Origin: Botryococcus braunii | Taxonomy: Eukaryota > Chlorophyta > Trebouxiophyceae | Reading direction: 5' to 3' | DNA: 64,000 nucleotides | Assembly (NCBI GenBank): GCA_002005505.1 | Contig: KV908358.1 | Coordinates: forward strand, 416,183 to 480,182 | Part shown: one piece after another, positions 16,193 through 29,600 of the stretch | How positions within the stretch are numbered: the stretch's first letter is position 1 | Layout: the number at the start of each line of letters is the position of its first letter | Position numbers and translations under genes: made by a program | The notes under the pieces: generated by a model | Database searches by the model: none | Told to the model about the DNA's origin: nothing | Seen by the model: the letters and a program-made list of their open reading frames with translations, nothing else

Positions 16193-19100
16193 ATGACTAC
16201 TAAGAAGAAGAGTCAGTCATCTAGTGGAAACTCTGTGTCTGTGAGTGAGACCACTACCTCGACACCTGTGAGAGAGCCTTGCACTCCCAGCACGTCTAGG
16301 GGAGAAGGTGATGAGTTGCCAAAGGTGATTCCTACACTTTTGAAGGTACATATCAAGCTAAAAGAAAAGGGACACAACATAATGATTTGGAAGAATGCCT
16401 ACCTTGCAGCAAATGAAGCCAAGGGATCACTGCCTGCAGTACTTAAGGACATGCCTGGGACCACGCATGATGCTGCAGCACTACTGTTGCTGTATGAATC
16501 TGTTCCAGAAGAGTGGCACGGGGAATTGTCTGAGTTATCCTCTGCAAATGTGGCTTATGAATATATCTGTAGGAAGTTCATTGGGGGTTATAATCTCCAA
16601 GCCAACATGGACTGGTTGTTGGAAATGAGTCAAGGGATGAAGCACGACGAGACCATTTCACAGGATGTGAGCCGCATGCTGAATTTGAAGGCATGCCTTC
16701 AGAGGAATAATCATCCTCTTCTGGATAGCTTTGTAGCTACCCAAATTGTGCAGGGTCTACCTGAAGCAGCCAAGGAGACAGGCAGCCCGTCAACAGCAGC
16801 AGGGACCCCACTCAACAAGCTGGCAGACCTGCTGAGGACCACAGCCGTCGCTCTGGGGTTTGATGAGACTGCCCCACGTCAGCCACGAGTCCTGGCTGTT
16901 CCCCAGGGCAGCCACAGAGTCAGCACCCATGCAGCACCCAGTGGAGCCAATCCTTCACCCTCAACCGGACAATCTGATGCCAGAGGAGTGTGCAAGTACT
17001 GCAATAAAAAGGGGCATTACTGGAGCGATTGCCGCAAGCGGCACATAGATGAGGAGACCCAGAGAAACGTTGTGGCAGCAGTGCAGCAGCTGCAGGGTAT
17101 GTGGACCCAGTGGCAGCCACTAGTGGGAGGTCTTCCCCCACCAGCTGCTCGGATGGCTCACCCTCAGGCGGATGCCTTCCCTGCCTGGTTCCAACCGCCT
17201 GCTCCTCCTCCTCCCCCACCTGAAGGTAGGCCCTATGCAGTGTCCCATAATATCTTGGACCAGACTCTGGGCAAACCCCCTCTGCACTCCTGGCTGGTGG
17301 ATAGTGAAGCATCAGTCCATCTTGTGAATGATCCAGCCCTACTGCATAATCCCACTGTTCATTCCAAACCAATTCCCTTGCATCTAGCTACCTCTGATGC
17401 TACTGGTAGCATTATTGCCTCTGGATCAGTCTGCGTTTTAAGCCCCCAAGGCATTCCTTTTTGGATTCACCACGTGCAGTGTGTCCCTTCAGCCAGTACA
17501 AATATCCTATCTATCTCAGCTGCCTTAAGGGATGGTGCAGTATTCCACACAGACAGTGTTGGGGCATTCGTGCATGTCAGTGGTCCAAACAGTTGGAGGG
17601 TTTCTGTTGTTGCTGAAACGGGCCTGTACTATATCCATCATTAAGTGGCGGTCAGGGGAAGCAGTCACCCCAAGCTGACTGTCAATGCAGCCAAGACCTC
17701 AAAACCCAGCAACACGTCCCACAACTGCTCCAGACGCTACTTGTGGCACAGCAGGATGGGACACCCAGGAGAACCATGGATGCAGCGCCTTGCAAAGGAA
17801 GAACTGGTGACTGGAATTGACACTTCCCTTTTTCCCTCTGCCAATTGTCCAGTGCACTGTGAGGCATGTATTGAGGGAAAGACAGCCAGACCCTCCTTCG
17901 GGATTAGCAGCAGACTTGCCCTTGAACCTCTTGACAGAGTGCACATTGACACAGTGGGTCCCATCACTCCTGCAGCCATTACTGGGGAACGTCTGTGGGT
18001 TACAGTGGTGGATGAATCCTCACAGTGGAAAGCTGTCATTCCAGTAAAATCCAAAGACACCATAAGTGCTGCGGTCAGAGACCTTTTAGTATACTGGCAA
18101 ACCCAAAGGAAAACGACGGTGAAGTGCATCAGATGTGATCGGGGCACAGAATTTATTAACGCCAAGTTCAAGGAGTTATGTGCATCTCAGGGAACTAAGC
18201 TGGAGACCTCAGCCCCCTACACCCCACAGCAAAATGGAGTAGCAGAACGAGCAAACCGCACGCTGAAGGAGAGAACCCGGACTATCCTTGCCTTCGCAGC
18301 AGCAAGCCCAACTCTCTGGAAGGAGGCGCTCGAGACAGCTTGTACCCTACTCAATATGGGCCCTTGTTCAGGCAGGAACCTTACTCCTCTTGAATTATTT
18401 TGGGGTTACAAGCCAGATGTGTCACTTCTGCGCACTTGGGGCTGCCTGGCTTATGTCCACGTACCAGACGTGCAGAGACCTGTATTTGCTCCGAAGACTG
18501 CTCCAGGCATGCTCACAGGATACTCTGCATCTTCCAAAGCCTACCGCATATACATGGGTGGAGGGGTATGGAGAGAGAGTAGGGATGTTGTCTTTGTGGA
18601 ACATCTCAGGGGAGCTTCCAGAGTGGGCATGAGTGTCCTTCCAACCCAATCCCTGGAGTTCCAGTGCCCCAGTCCCTCTGAGAACCACACTTCCCGTCAG
18701 TTCCCTGTGTCAGTTACCTCTCCCAGTCCAAGTTCTACTGGGGCAGATACTGAGGAAGCAGACTGCGAGGCAGAGCCAGCTCTTGATCTACAGCAGGCCA
18801 TTGTTCCAGACGGCCAAGAACCCTCTGAGAAGGCTGAGCCCGAGCCTGATCATCAAAGAGAGGGAGACCCGCAAGAAATCCGACATACCATTGAAACATC
18901 ACTGGAGCTGGCTCGTGGCACTCTTCTTGACAACGAACGACAGCAACAAATGCTGCGAGCACAGGAGTTGCTGAGACCTGCCGCACTGAAGAATCCTAAT
19001 TTACCTCCTGGTGGTTTAACCAGAGCTCAAAGGCTTGAGCAACGTACCCAAACCAAAGAACTCCTGCTGTCACAGGAGGTGGGAGAGTGCAAGGGAGAAG

Positions 19101-21592
19101 AGGGGATTACTGAAAGTGACACACCGTCACTGGGACCAGGGGAAGTGCAGGCAGAGGGACTTCACCATGAGAGACCTGTTCTGAATGTTAGTGCTGTGAG
19201 AGGAGCAGCCACAAACTTGGCTGAAAATGGTCCCGGGGAGCTGAGTTGCATGGAAGGGTCCTGTCCAGTGAATGAGATGTTTGTAAGGGATGAATCTGAT
19301 TTGAGAGAGACTGGCTCCCTTCTCCTGCAACGTGAACAGGGGAGGGAAAGTGGTGACAGCCACAGACCTGAGAGGTGCGTCTCCAACTTCTCAGGGACAG
19401 TCAGTAATGCATGTGAGAGCAGTACTGGGACAGCCTCTCAGTACCCATGTAAGAGACATGATGAGGAGGTGAATCAGCTGCACAGACATTGTGAGAGTGT
19501 GCCAAATTACCAGTGCAAGCTGAGAGGTACCTGTGCTTGGGAGGATCCTGTGAGGGGTGAGAGGTCACATCCTGATGTGACAACGTGTGGGAGTTCTGGA
19601 CTCTCCTAATATGAGGATGAGGGGAAGCTAGGCACTGCACAGTGCCCTTCCTCAACTGCCTGTGAGAGACCCTTGGAGCCAGAGCCCCAAGTGGCATGTA
19701 AGAGTGTGAATGTGGAGGTGAACCAGAAGCTCAGACAGTGTGGGAAGTATCATGATTATAAAGGCTTCTTGGGAGGTACCTGTGCTTGGGAAGATGATGG
19801 GAGTGTGAGGAGCACTAAGATGAGCAGTGCACAGTGTGAATCCTCCAGAGAGAGAAGAATGAGAGAGAACCCTGACACTGCTGAGAGAATTGCTAGCTGT
19901 AGTGCGGCGAGTGTCAGTGGAAGAGTAGTGGGTTCAGATGTTGCAAGTAACAAGTCTCCAAAGAGTCAGGGAGATGAGGGGAAGCACACTGGTGTAAGGT
20001 TTGGCAAGATTCATGTTCCCTCTAGTTTAAGAGAGGCTCAGATGTCCCCACAGTGGGAATATTGGAAGGCTGCCATGCAGGAAGAGCAGAATTCACTTGA
20101 CACCCATGAGGTTATGGAGTATGTTCCAAGACCTCATGGTCACAGAGTAATTCCTGTGCATTGGATCTTCTCAGTGAAGATGGATGCTCATGGAAATGTG
20201 GTGAGATTTAAGGCTAGATTGGTAGCACAGGGATGCAGGCAAATCCCTGGAGTAGATGTCATGGAGGTGTTCGCTCCAACCAGTAGCTATGGGGCCAGGA
20301 GAGCATTGCTGGCCGTTGCTGCCAGAGAGGGGCTTGAAATTCATCAGGTAGATGTCAAGACTGCCTTCCTAAATGGAGAATTGGAAGAGGAAGTGTACGT
20401 CACACAACCTCCAGGCTTTGAGAATGGTGATCGCAATAATGTGTGTCGCTTAAAGAAGGCCCTGTATGGGCTGAAGCAGGCTCCTCGTGCTTGGCATAAA
20501 ACCCTGAATGAGAAGCTGGAAATCATGGGGTATGAGGTGTGTATGAGTGATGCTGGTGTGTATGTGAAATGCTCCGAGGATGGTGGTAAATCTTATGTGT
20601 TGATATATGTTGATGATCTCTTGATTGTGTCCAAAGGAATGTCAGAGGTTGAGAGAGTAAAAGGATTTCTCAAGAAGGAATTCACCATTCATGATTTGGG
20701 AGAGGTGAAAGACTTCTTGGGATGTCAGGTAACAAGAGATAGAGAAAAAGGGCTAATCTCCTTTAGCTGCATTCCCAAAATAGATGTACTCGTGGAGAAG
20801 TTTGGCTTAGATCTTGAGTCAGTTGGGCCAGACACCCCAATGACAAAAGATTTTGTGATGTCTCAGATGCCAGCTCCCAAGGATGGGAGTAATAGCATTG
20901 GTGCTGGGAGTCTCCTTCCTCCCGGGCATCGTTATTGTGAGCTCGTAGGATCTCTACTGTATATAGCAAACACGACTCGTCTTGATATAGCTCAGGCTGT
21001 GGGAGTGTTGTCACGGTATCGTATGTCTCCTACCACAGCACACTGGAATGAGGCAGTCCGTGTGCTTAAATATCTCAAGGGAACCAGAGACCTGGTCCTG
21101 ATCCTTGGTGGAAAAGAAATAGAGTTGGAGGGATATGTAGATGCAGATTATGGTGGTGATCAAGACCACCGGTTTTCCACCACAAGTTTTGTCCTTACAG
21201 TATTTGGAGGTGCTGTGGTGTGGGGGAGCAAGAAGCAATCTGCTGTAGCCACATCAACAGTAGAAGCTGAGTTCATGGCAGCAAGTGCTGTAGTGAAGGA
21301 GGCTAACTGGCTGAGAGGATTCCTGGAGGAAATTGGAATATTGCCTTGGATAGTGAAAATCCATTGTGATAACCAAGGGTGCATCAATCACCTTAGGAAT
21401 CCTGTGTATTCAAAACACACGAAACACATTGCAATCAGCTGTCATTTTGCACGTGAAGCTATTGCAAAGGGGCAGGTTGACTTTAAATACGTTCAATCTG
21501 CTAGAAACATAGCTGACATCTTTACCAAGCCACTGGCTAGGTTAGTGTTTCAGGGTCATCGTAACTCACAGGGACTTGCTAAGTTTCTGTGA
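16193..21592 (+). pseudogene. Copia-A gag-pol, two in-frame stop codons
   Basis: Gag, protease, integrase, reverse transcriptase and RNase H in one frame from ATG 16193 ('MTTKKKSQSSS', matching the Copia-C start). Stops are TAA at 17642-17644 and TAA at 19607-19609; no frameshift is needed. Visible motifs are the CCHC knuckle 'CKYCNKKGHYWSDC', protease 'WLVDSEASVHL' (the usual DSG/DTG is DSE here, which probably kills it), the GAG_pre-integrase 'HSRMGHPGEPW' and 'CEACIEGK', integrase 'HIDTVGP', 'DRGTEF' and 'PQQNGVAERANR', RT 'YVDDLLIVSKG', and RNase H 'DADYGGDQDHRFSTT' and 'DNQGCINHL'. The first stop lies at the protease/integrase junction, the second in the integrase-RT linker. Probably a non-autonomous copy. 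Confidence 0.85.
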
Positions 21593-21610
21593 GGAAAAGG
21601 CAAGGGGAAG

Positions 21611-22305
21611 TGTTGTGATAAATAATAATATTTAGTGCCTTTCCCTCAGAGGAGTAATAGTGGCAATTCCGCCAGAGACAATAATAGAAGACAAATAGGA
21701 CAGAAACGTGACTCAGCACTAGATTGTGTACATTTGAATGTGGATAGCAATAACGCGAGTTACACATACGTTTGCTGCAAGAAGGTAGTGGTGGCCGCGC
21801 AGCAAAGCAAGGTACTTGATTGGGACTATCACAGCACTTCGGGTGCTTCTCTCACGTTGCCAATCAGTCCTTGATTGACAGTGTCTCCTTCTCTACTTCT
21901 CTTCGCACAGTAGAGCCGACACTGGTCTAACACCCTCCGTGCTGCCACCACACAGGTAATGTGTGTGTAGATAGGATAACTTGTTTGAGGCTCTGAACGC
22001 TTTTTATTTATCATGTTAGGTGTATGTGCTTGACTTTCCTTTCATCGGACAATGAGACTGCCCGTAACTGAGTGAGAACAGACTAGGGTAGTTTGAATTC
22101 CGTTGTTACGAGAGTGATAGAGAGCATGTTGTAAGGTACTTGATTGGGACTATCACAGCACTTCGGGTGCTTCTCTCACGTTGCCAATCAGTCCTTGATT
22201 GACAGTGTCTCCTTCTCTACTTCTCTTCGCACAGTAGAGCCGACACTGGTCTAACACCCTCCGTGCTGCCACCACACAGGAATACGCCAAGCCCATAACC
22301 TAACA
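21611..22305 (+). repeat. 3' LTR of Copia-A (695 bp)
   Basis: Starts TGTTGTGATAAATAAT directly after the polypurine tract 'aggcaaggggaag' and ends '...cccataacctaaca'. It contains a 147-bp module twice, at 21809-21955 and 22133-22279. The first copy is followed by GTAATG (splice-donor-like) and the second by GAATAC. It shares 'gcctttccctcagaggagtaat' and the terminal 'tacgccaagccca' with the other LTR families here. Confidence 0.85.
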
Positions 22306-22758
22306 CTATCAATCAGTTGCTAACCAGTCCTTGACTTGTATATGTCGTGCCTACTTAACAACGCACAAGTAGGAGGACATCGTCTAGCACCCTCCGTGCC
22401 GCCACCATGCAGGTGACTTAATCCTTATTGTATTCCTGGATTTAGCATTCAGATGAACATTGTTAGAACATGTTAGACATATGGAGTTGAGTTTAGCTCA
22501 TCGGACAAAATAAGGAGCACGACCTGAGTGAGAGCAGGTTAGGCTTGTTTGAACTGCGTCACCTCGTTAGGAGAGATGAGAGATATTGTAAGACTTGGTT
22601 GGAACTACAGTGGCACTCCGGGTGTCTATCAATCAGTTGCTAACCAGTCCTTGACTTGTATATGTCCGTGCCTACTTAACAACGCACAAGTAGGAGGACA
22701 TCGTCTAACGCCCTCCGTGCCGCCACCATGCAGGATACGCCAACCTCAGAATATGTCA
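22306..22758 (+). repeat. Truncated LTR of the Copia-C family
   Basis: Begins inside the first duplicated module of a Copia-C-type LTR ('ctatcaatcagttgctaacc') exactly where the Copia-A LTR ends, and runs to '...gatacgccaacctcagaatatgtca'. It keeps both module ends: CAG|GTGACT at 22412/22413 and CAG|GATACG at 22733/22734. There is no internal region, so this is a solo or recombined LTR. Confidence 0.8.
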
Positions 22759-23800
22759 CTATCTCGCCTCCGTCACGCAGACCGCCCCCCTTCAGGACCG
22801 CCTTCTGGGGACATCCACTGCCCCTCTTGTCCCCGCTGCCCTAGCTGCCAAGGCTGACTACTGCGCCCTTGTTCCTGATTTCGATGCGGCGCTCTTCGAG
22901 GATCCGGATTTTGTCCGCAGCAAAGTGCAAGCCCGGCTGTCCAAACCCTTGTCTCACCGCGCATACCGGGAGGTTCTTGATGACCCTGCTCGCTCGGATC
23001 GAGACCGTGCTGTGCTCCACTCTCTTACATAGCCGGGAGCGTCTGATTGGCAACTGGCTCTCCCAGTTCCCCATTTGCAGCAGACCATGCCCCCTGAGTC
23101 GTTCCGCTGCCGCCTTCAATACCAGCTCTTGATCCCCATTTTCCACCCTGGCTCCCAATGCCCGTGCTGCTTGAGGGAGTTGGATGTCTGGGGCGACCAC
23201 GCGGTCCACTGCACCTCAGGGGGTGATGTTGCCATTGTCGTTACTCCGTTCGTAACGGCCTGGACGCTGTCCTTACCTCAGCTCGTCAGCGGGTCACCCG
23301 GGAACCCGCCTTTCCCACCCCTGTCCCTGGCCAGGAGCGCCGTCGCGCAGACCTCCGCCTCCATGCGTGGGAGGAGGGGCGTGACCTTTATATCGACATC
23401 GTTGGCTCTTCCCCACTCACAGTTGCCAACTTGCTGCACTTCGTGCCGGGTGGGGCCGCCGCGGGCGCTGCCCAAGACAAGCAGACCCGCTATGCTGTCT
23501 TGTTGTCGCGTCAGCAGCCGCCTGTGGCTTTCCAAGCCTTCGCTTTTGAAACATTGGGAGGGTTGCATGCTGATGCGCTGGCCTTGTTGCAGAAGCTCCA
23601 GGGGCTTTTGAACCAAGCCATCATTGCTCAAGAAGATGTGGAGGGATATTTTGTTATTCGTCGGGTCAGTTTCATCATTGCGGCGGCTGTGGGTCGCCAG
23701 CTGGCCGCTCGCCGGGTGTGACTCATTGCTTGAAACATTGGGGTTTGGGTCCCTGAACATTGGGCTGGTATTTTTTACTCCACTCTTGTAAAGAAGCAGA
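22759..23800 (+). pseudogene. 3' end of a non-LTR retrotransposon ORF (zinc motif plus nuclease-like domain)
   Basis: C-terminal part of a reverse-transcriptase ORF in shifted frames. It has 'FRCRLQYQLLIP', then a Cys-His cluster 'CPCCLRELDVWGDHAVHC', then 'RRRADLRLHAWEEGRDL' and 'IDIVGSSPLTVANLLH', and ends 'AAAVGRQLAARRV' with TGA near 23720. The R-x-AD...E-x-G...D-I-V pattern resembles the restriction-like nuclease end of some non-LTR elements. The RT core is absent. Two more copies of this 3' end lie at 36.8-37.6 kb (-) and 46.2-46.4 kb (+). It joins directly to the LTR fragment on its left. Confidence 0.65.
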
Positions 23801-23984
23801 AGAAGGTTACATCTGTCCAGCCACGAGGGCATGATAAGATGTCCACAACACAGGCTAGCCGAAATAAAGAAAAGCGGGCCACCCGAGGTAGCCAACCAAA
23901 GACTAGACACGCAACGGCGTAAACGAAATGGGGATATGGGGAATAAATGGGGAAGGGGCAGCCACGCACGTGGCTGCGGCCAAG

Positions 23985-25929
23985 TCACCGCATCCGGCGT
24001 AAGTCAACACGAGCCTGGAAGGCATCCGAGATGAAAGATACAATTGCACGCAAGTCAGCCTGCCAAATAAACTGCCGAAGAGACCGTGAGGGACTAGCAA
24101 ACAACTGGGGGTAACGGTCCCGCACCGGCATAAGGGCGGGACAGTGAAAAACAAAGTGGTGTTCATCACCCACAGCGGAACCACACATATCACACACGCG
24201 CTGAAGCCGCGGAAGCCGCTGCCGCTGCCGGCGGCCCAGATCAATGGGAAGGCCATGAACACCAAGACGAAACCTGAGAAAGAGCCGAACCTTGGAAACA
24301 TCAAGAGAGAGATAAAAAAGGCGGGAGCGCTGAGCCTTAGTAGGGCGCGCAAACCACCGCACATAAGTACATAGCTGAGGATCCGTAGGGGCCAACCGGG
24401 GGGAAACATGGAGGGAAGGCACATCGAGGGTATTAGCCTGCCTAACGAGGGCTAAATAGGTATCCATGTCTACAGGATGGGGGCGCTGACAATCAACCTC
24501 ATAGGGGTACTTTAAGCGTCGAAGGGCGGACATAAAGAAGCCGCCCAGGACGGAGGACGAGCCGTAACCCCGTAGTAGCAAGAGTCCCTATGAATGCGGG
24601 CATACAAGTGGTCTGCGGGGAGATCTGCCAGAGAGTTCCAAAAGGTGACCACACGCTTGAACCAAATATGCTGAAGGGGCCAAACGCCTATCTCGGCAAG
24701 GAGCACATCAGTACGGACAGTGGGACGAACCCCAAGGATCATCCGTAGCATAGTAAGAAAATCCTTTTCTAGAGTGTTTGCAGAGGGCTGAGGGGAGGAG
24801 GGGGAAAACCCCTGGAGACTCCATACCTCACACCCATATGAACAAGCAGGAACCACACACGCCAAGAAGAGACGCAAAAGAAGACCAATCGAAGTGGCGC
24901 ATTTAAGATTGCCATAGCGCGTGAAAATAGTAGACAAGGCACCCCACATCTTGCCACGTAAGTGGCCAAAGGTAGCCCCAATACCGGAAGGCGTAGAAAG
25001 GATGACTCCTAAATGACGAGCCTGGGTCACCCGAGGCAGGGGTTGACCATCATACGTAACCGGGGGGGGGGGGGGGGCCTCCTGCGAGTGGGGGAAGACC
25101 ATGAAATGCGACTTGGGGACATGCACCCGCATACGCGTGAACTGGCACCACTCCGAAGTAGCGGGGAGAAGGTGAACCTGCAACTCGTCCCGGGACTTGG
25201 CCACAAGCTTGTAGTCGTCGGCATAGCCCTGAATAGGGACAGAACGACCATCCCGGGTGGCGGGCCCAACACGAGGACACCGAGCTTCAACATAGCGAAT
25301 GAGACCATCCGAGAAGATACCAGAGTAGGACTAATAGGGGACCCCTGGAGGATACCGACCCGAGGCGTCACGAGCGCCCCGGACGTCCCCCCTGCGCATA
25401 AGGTAACTAGGGCATCGTCATACAAAGATTGCACAGCAGCCCGAAATTGGGCAGGTACCCTCACCCGAGATAAGGCCTCCCAAAGAAGGGGACGAGGAAC
25501 CCGATCATAGGCTTTACTCAAATCTGAAGAGCATAAAAATAAGGGGTGCTCTGGCGTCAATGAAGTGCTGAACCGCAAAGAGCTGATGCAAGGTGGAAAA
25601 AACTGGGCGGAAGCCAGTTTGGGCTTCACAGCGCAACCCCTGGGATTCCACATGCCGAATAAGCCTAGTGTTCAAGAGAGTGGCATACAAACGCATGAAG
25701 GGTTCAGGGACAGCAAGAGGGCGGTAATTTGCCGGATCTAAGACGTCCTTGGCCCCGGGTTTAAACACAGGGACGACCCGAGACACATTGAAGGCAGGGG
25801 GAATGCGCCCGACCTGAAACATAGCATTGACAATGGTCAAAAAGAGCGGGGCCAAGAGATGGGGGTCCTGTCTACGGGTGTGGGTGTCAGGGGGGCGTTG
25901 GGCGAAGCGAAGGAATTCAGACGGAAAAC
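23985..25929 (-). pseudogene. Non-LTR retrotransposon RT and C-terminal zinc region, left part of a split gene
   Basis: Reverse transcriptase of a LINE-type element in minus-strand frames with at least two frameshifts. From the right: '[19 protein letters not shown]' (finger), '[20 protein letters not shown]' (motif A), '[11 protein letters not shown]' (motif B), '[12 protein letters not shown]' (catalytic YADD) and 'ARHLGVIL' (thumb). At the C-terminus comes a zinc cluster '[18 protein letters not shown]', followed by a stop at 23985. The 5' continuation is displaced to 33208-33805 by insertion of Copia-B. A poly-G run at 25064-25078 coincides with one frame break. The upstream endonuclease domain is not in the window. 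Confidence 0.8.
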
Positions 25930-26634
25930 TGTAAACTTCTGTGTTCGGCGTTCCCTGTATGACCCGGGCACGAAGGGTGATTAGCTCGTCGGTACTCTTG
26001 TTGTGTGTAGGAGAACAAGCAGTGACCGAATGTGAATGAGGACTTGATAGGCAACAGTCAAGAGATAAGCACCCGAAGTGCCTTTAATGTCCCAATCAAG
26101 TCATTACAATGCTACTTGCTTTCTCTCATCGCTCCGTAATTCAAACTACTCAATCTACGTAACTACCGATAGTCTGCATTATCAGAGTTCAACGAGGAAA
26201 ACCTTAGCATCAACTTAATAATATTACCTAGACCTTTCCTAACCCATTGTCAATGAGGCTTCAGTCTCTTAACGTCAGTTTACCTGTATGACCCGGGCAC
26301 GAAGGGTGATTAGCTCGTCGGTACTCTTGTTGTGTGTAGGAGAACAAGCAGTGACCGAATGTGAATGAGGACTTGATAGGCAACAGTCAAGAGATAAGCA
26401 CCCGAAGTGCCTTTAATGTCCCAATCAAGTGCCTCGTCCTTGCACGCCGGCGTCATAAATCCTTTCTAGCAAACCGTGTCTGATTACCTCATCCTTCCTA
26501 AACAACGTACAATTGGTCTAGATGGGATCTGGCAAAACTCCCAGGTTCTGCCACCTATTATTCATTGAGGCTGATCTGGCCACTATTACTCTTCTGAGGG
26601 AAAGGCACCAAAATGTTCGGTCACTATTATAACA
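25930..26634 (-). repeat. 3' LTR of Copia-B (705 bp)
   Basis: On the sense (minus) strand it begins TGTTATAATAGTGACC and ends CAGAAGTTTACA. The 147-bp module occurs twice and identically at 26284-26430 and 25955-26101. The first in sense order is followed by GTAAAC, the second by GGAACG. The polypurine tract complement 'cttccccttgcctt' follows at 26635. Confidence 0.93.
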
Positions 26635-26652
26635 CTTCCCCTTGCCTTTTCC

Positions 26653-29600
26653 TCACAAAAACTTGGCCAATCCCAGAGCCTCACGATGACCCTGAAATAC
26701 CTGCCTTGTCAAGGGCTTGGTAAATATATCTGCCACATTCCTAGCAGAAGGAACGTATTTCACATCAACCTGCCCCAATGCAATAGCTTCTCGAGCAAAA
26801 TGAAAGCTGATTGCAATGTGCTTGGTATGCTTAGAGAACACTGGATTTCTGAGATGATTGATGCATCCCTGATTATCACAGTGGATCTTCACAATCCATG
26901 GAGAAATACCAATTTCTTCCAGGAATCCCTTCATCCAATTTGCCTCTTTGACAGCTGCACTTGCCGCCATAAACTCAGCCTCTACAGTGGATGTGGCCAC
27001 TGCAGACTGCTTTTTGCTTCCCCAAACTACTGCTCCTCCAAACACACGAATTACGTAACCAGTAGTGGAAAACCTGTGATCCTGATCACCACCATAATCT
27101 GCATCCACAAAGCCCTCCAGCTCTGTGTCCTTCCCTCCAAGTACTAACACAAGATCCCTGGTAGCCATCAGATATTTCAACACTCTGATTGCTTCATTCC
27201 AGTGAGCAGTGGTAGGAGTAATCCTATACCTGGAAAGCACTCCCACAGCCTGGGAAATATCAGGCCTTGTGGTGTTGGCAATGTACAACAGTGACCCAAC
27301 CAGTTCACAATATCTGTGACCTGGTGGTAAGGGACTCCCAGCTCCAATGCTGGCACTGTTGTCCTTAGACATAGGTCGTTGTGTGGCTACAAAATCCTTA
27401 GTCATAGGGGTGTCAGGCCCCACAGACTCCAGATGCAGCCCAAATTTCTCAACTAGGGCATCAATCTTGGGGATGCAGCTCAAAGAAATCAACCCTTTCT
27501 CTCTATCTCTCATCACTTGGCAGCCCAAGAAATCTTTCACCTCTCCTAGATCATGAATGGTGAACTCCTGCTTAAGCAACCCTTTCACTCTTTCAATCTC
27601 ACTCAAGCCCTTGGAAACTATCAGCAGATCATCAACATAAATCAGCACAAAGGATTTCCCTCCATCCACAGAACATTTCACATAGACCCCAGCATCACTC
27701 TTGCACACCTCATACCCCATGGTAAGTAGCTTCTCATTCAGGGTCTTATGCCATGCCCTTGGAGCTTGCTTCAGGCCATACAGTGCCTTCTTCAAGCGAC
27801 ACACAGTGTTCCCATCCCCATTCTCAAACCCAGGAGGTTGTGTGACATAGACCTCCTCCTCTAATTCACCATTTAAAAATGCAGTCTTGACATCCACCTG
27901 GTGAATTTCAAGACCCTCCTGTGCAGCCACTGACAGCAAAGCTCTTCTAGACCCATAACTGCTGGTGGGAGCAAATACCTCCATTACATCCACTCCTGGA
28001 ATTTGCCTACACTCTTGAGCCACCAGCCTAGCCTTGAACCTAAGCACATTACCGTGAGCATCCATTTTCACTGAGAAAATCCAGTGAACTGGGATTACTT
28101 TGTGACCACGAGGTCTTGGAACGAACTCCATCACCTCATGAGCATCTAAGGAGTTTTGCTCCTCCTGCATAGCAGCCTTCCAATATTCCCACTGTGGGGA
28201 CTGCTGGGCTTCCTTTAAACTGGAAGGCACACTAATCTTCCCAAATCGCACACCAGTGTGCTTCCCCTGATCTTGCTTACTCTTACTCTCACTGTCACCC
28301 ACTACTCTTTCGCTGAATGTCGCCGCACTGCACGTGGGGACTGTGGGCAAAGATCCAGATCCCCCCCTCTGATCTTTCTCTCTCTTAGACTCACAACTTG
28401 CCCTCTCAAGCTTGCTGCCAGTCACTCTCACATCATCCTCCCAAACACAGGTACCTCTCGGAAAGCTCTTGTAATTGGGGGAATTCTCACACTGTCCAGG
28501 CCTCCGATTCACCTCCTCAGACACACTCTCACATGGCTGACGGTTTGCAGTCCCGTCTGGACTCTCACAGGCATTTGAACCACTCTGCATTGCATGAGCT
28601 CTTGATCTGTCTAGAGACTGTGCCCATGTCTCTCTCTCTCTCTGTCTGCTCCCCACTAGACATGAGCGCTGGGGCGCAGGCCCAGCAGCACACTCCCATG
28701 CATGGCCCACACTTGCGTGGCTGGCACCACATTGTCCTTGGGCATCACTGATTGAATTCTCATCTCTAACATGTCTCTCAGGCACTGAACAGGTCCCACC
28801 CGTACAGCTCATCTCACTTGGACCATCTGCAGTCTGATCAGAGGCTGCCCCCCTCACATCTCTTACAAGTGAAACAGGTCTCTCGGTGTCCTGCCCCAAT
28901 TCCTGCGCTTCCCCTGGTCCCTGTGACTCTGTGTCACCTTCAGTCATCCCCTCTCGCTCACAGCTCTCTCCCTTATCCTGTGCCAGCAGGATATCTCGAG
29001 CCGCAGTTCGTTGCTCGTAGCGTTGAGCTCGCGACAGTCCGTCCGGAGGCGGAATGGTAGTAGCCGGATGAGTGTTACGCAGTGATTGCTGTACTCTCTC
29101 TAAGATCCGTTGGTGTTGCCCGCCGTCTGCACTTCCTCGCGCCAGTCGTTGAATTGCGTCCAGAGCCCCGTACTGATCCAAGTCCGGCTGCTGTTCTCCC
29201 GTGCTTGATTCGGGAGCCACATTGAGAATGCCCTCCTCTTGGGAAGGCTTCCCCTGACTAGCAGGCTCAGTTGCAGCCTGGTCAGAGGGTACTGGGAAGG
29301 AGCTGTCAGGTCTACTGCTGGAGCATGGGCTGCTGACAGTCTGATTCTGCGTGCTGCACTGTGGTAATGACACCACTGGGTTGCTGCTGTGCATTTGCCC
29401 TGGTAAGTCTTCAGGGTATGAGAACTGCTGAGGCTGGTCAGGGAGAACTGCCATTCCCACCCGAGTAGCTCCTCGAATGTGTTCTACAAATTGGACATCT
29501 CTGCTCTCCCTCCAGATTCCCCCTCCCATATAGACCCGGTATGCCTTTGACACTGGAGAGTAACCAGTGAACATCCCAGCCACAGCCTTTGGTGCAAATG

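Larger units (their letters stand above)
15790..22305 (+). mobile_element. Copia-A: LTR retrotransposon, 5'-truncated
   Basis: Ty1/copia element in the order ORF0, gag-protease-integrase-RT-RNase H, polypurine tract and 3' LTR. The 3' LTR is present (21611-22305), but no matching 5' LTR or primer binding site is seen upstream, and ORF0 starts in its middle. The left edge of homology is near 15790. The gag-pol frame is otherwise preserved except for two in-frame stops. No target duplication can be assigned because the left end is missing. Confidence 0.85.
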
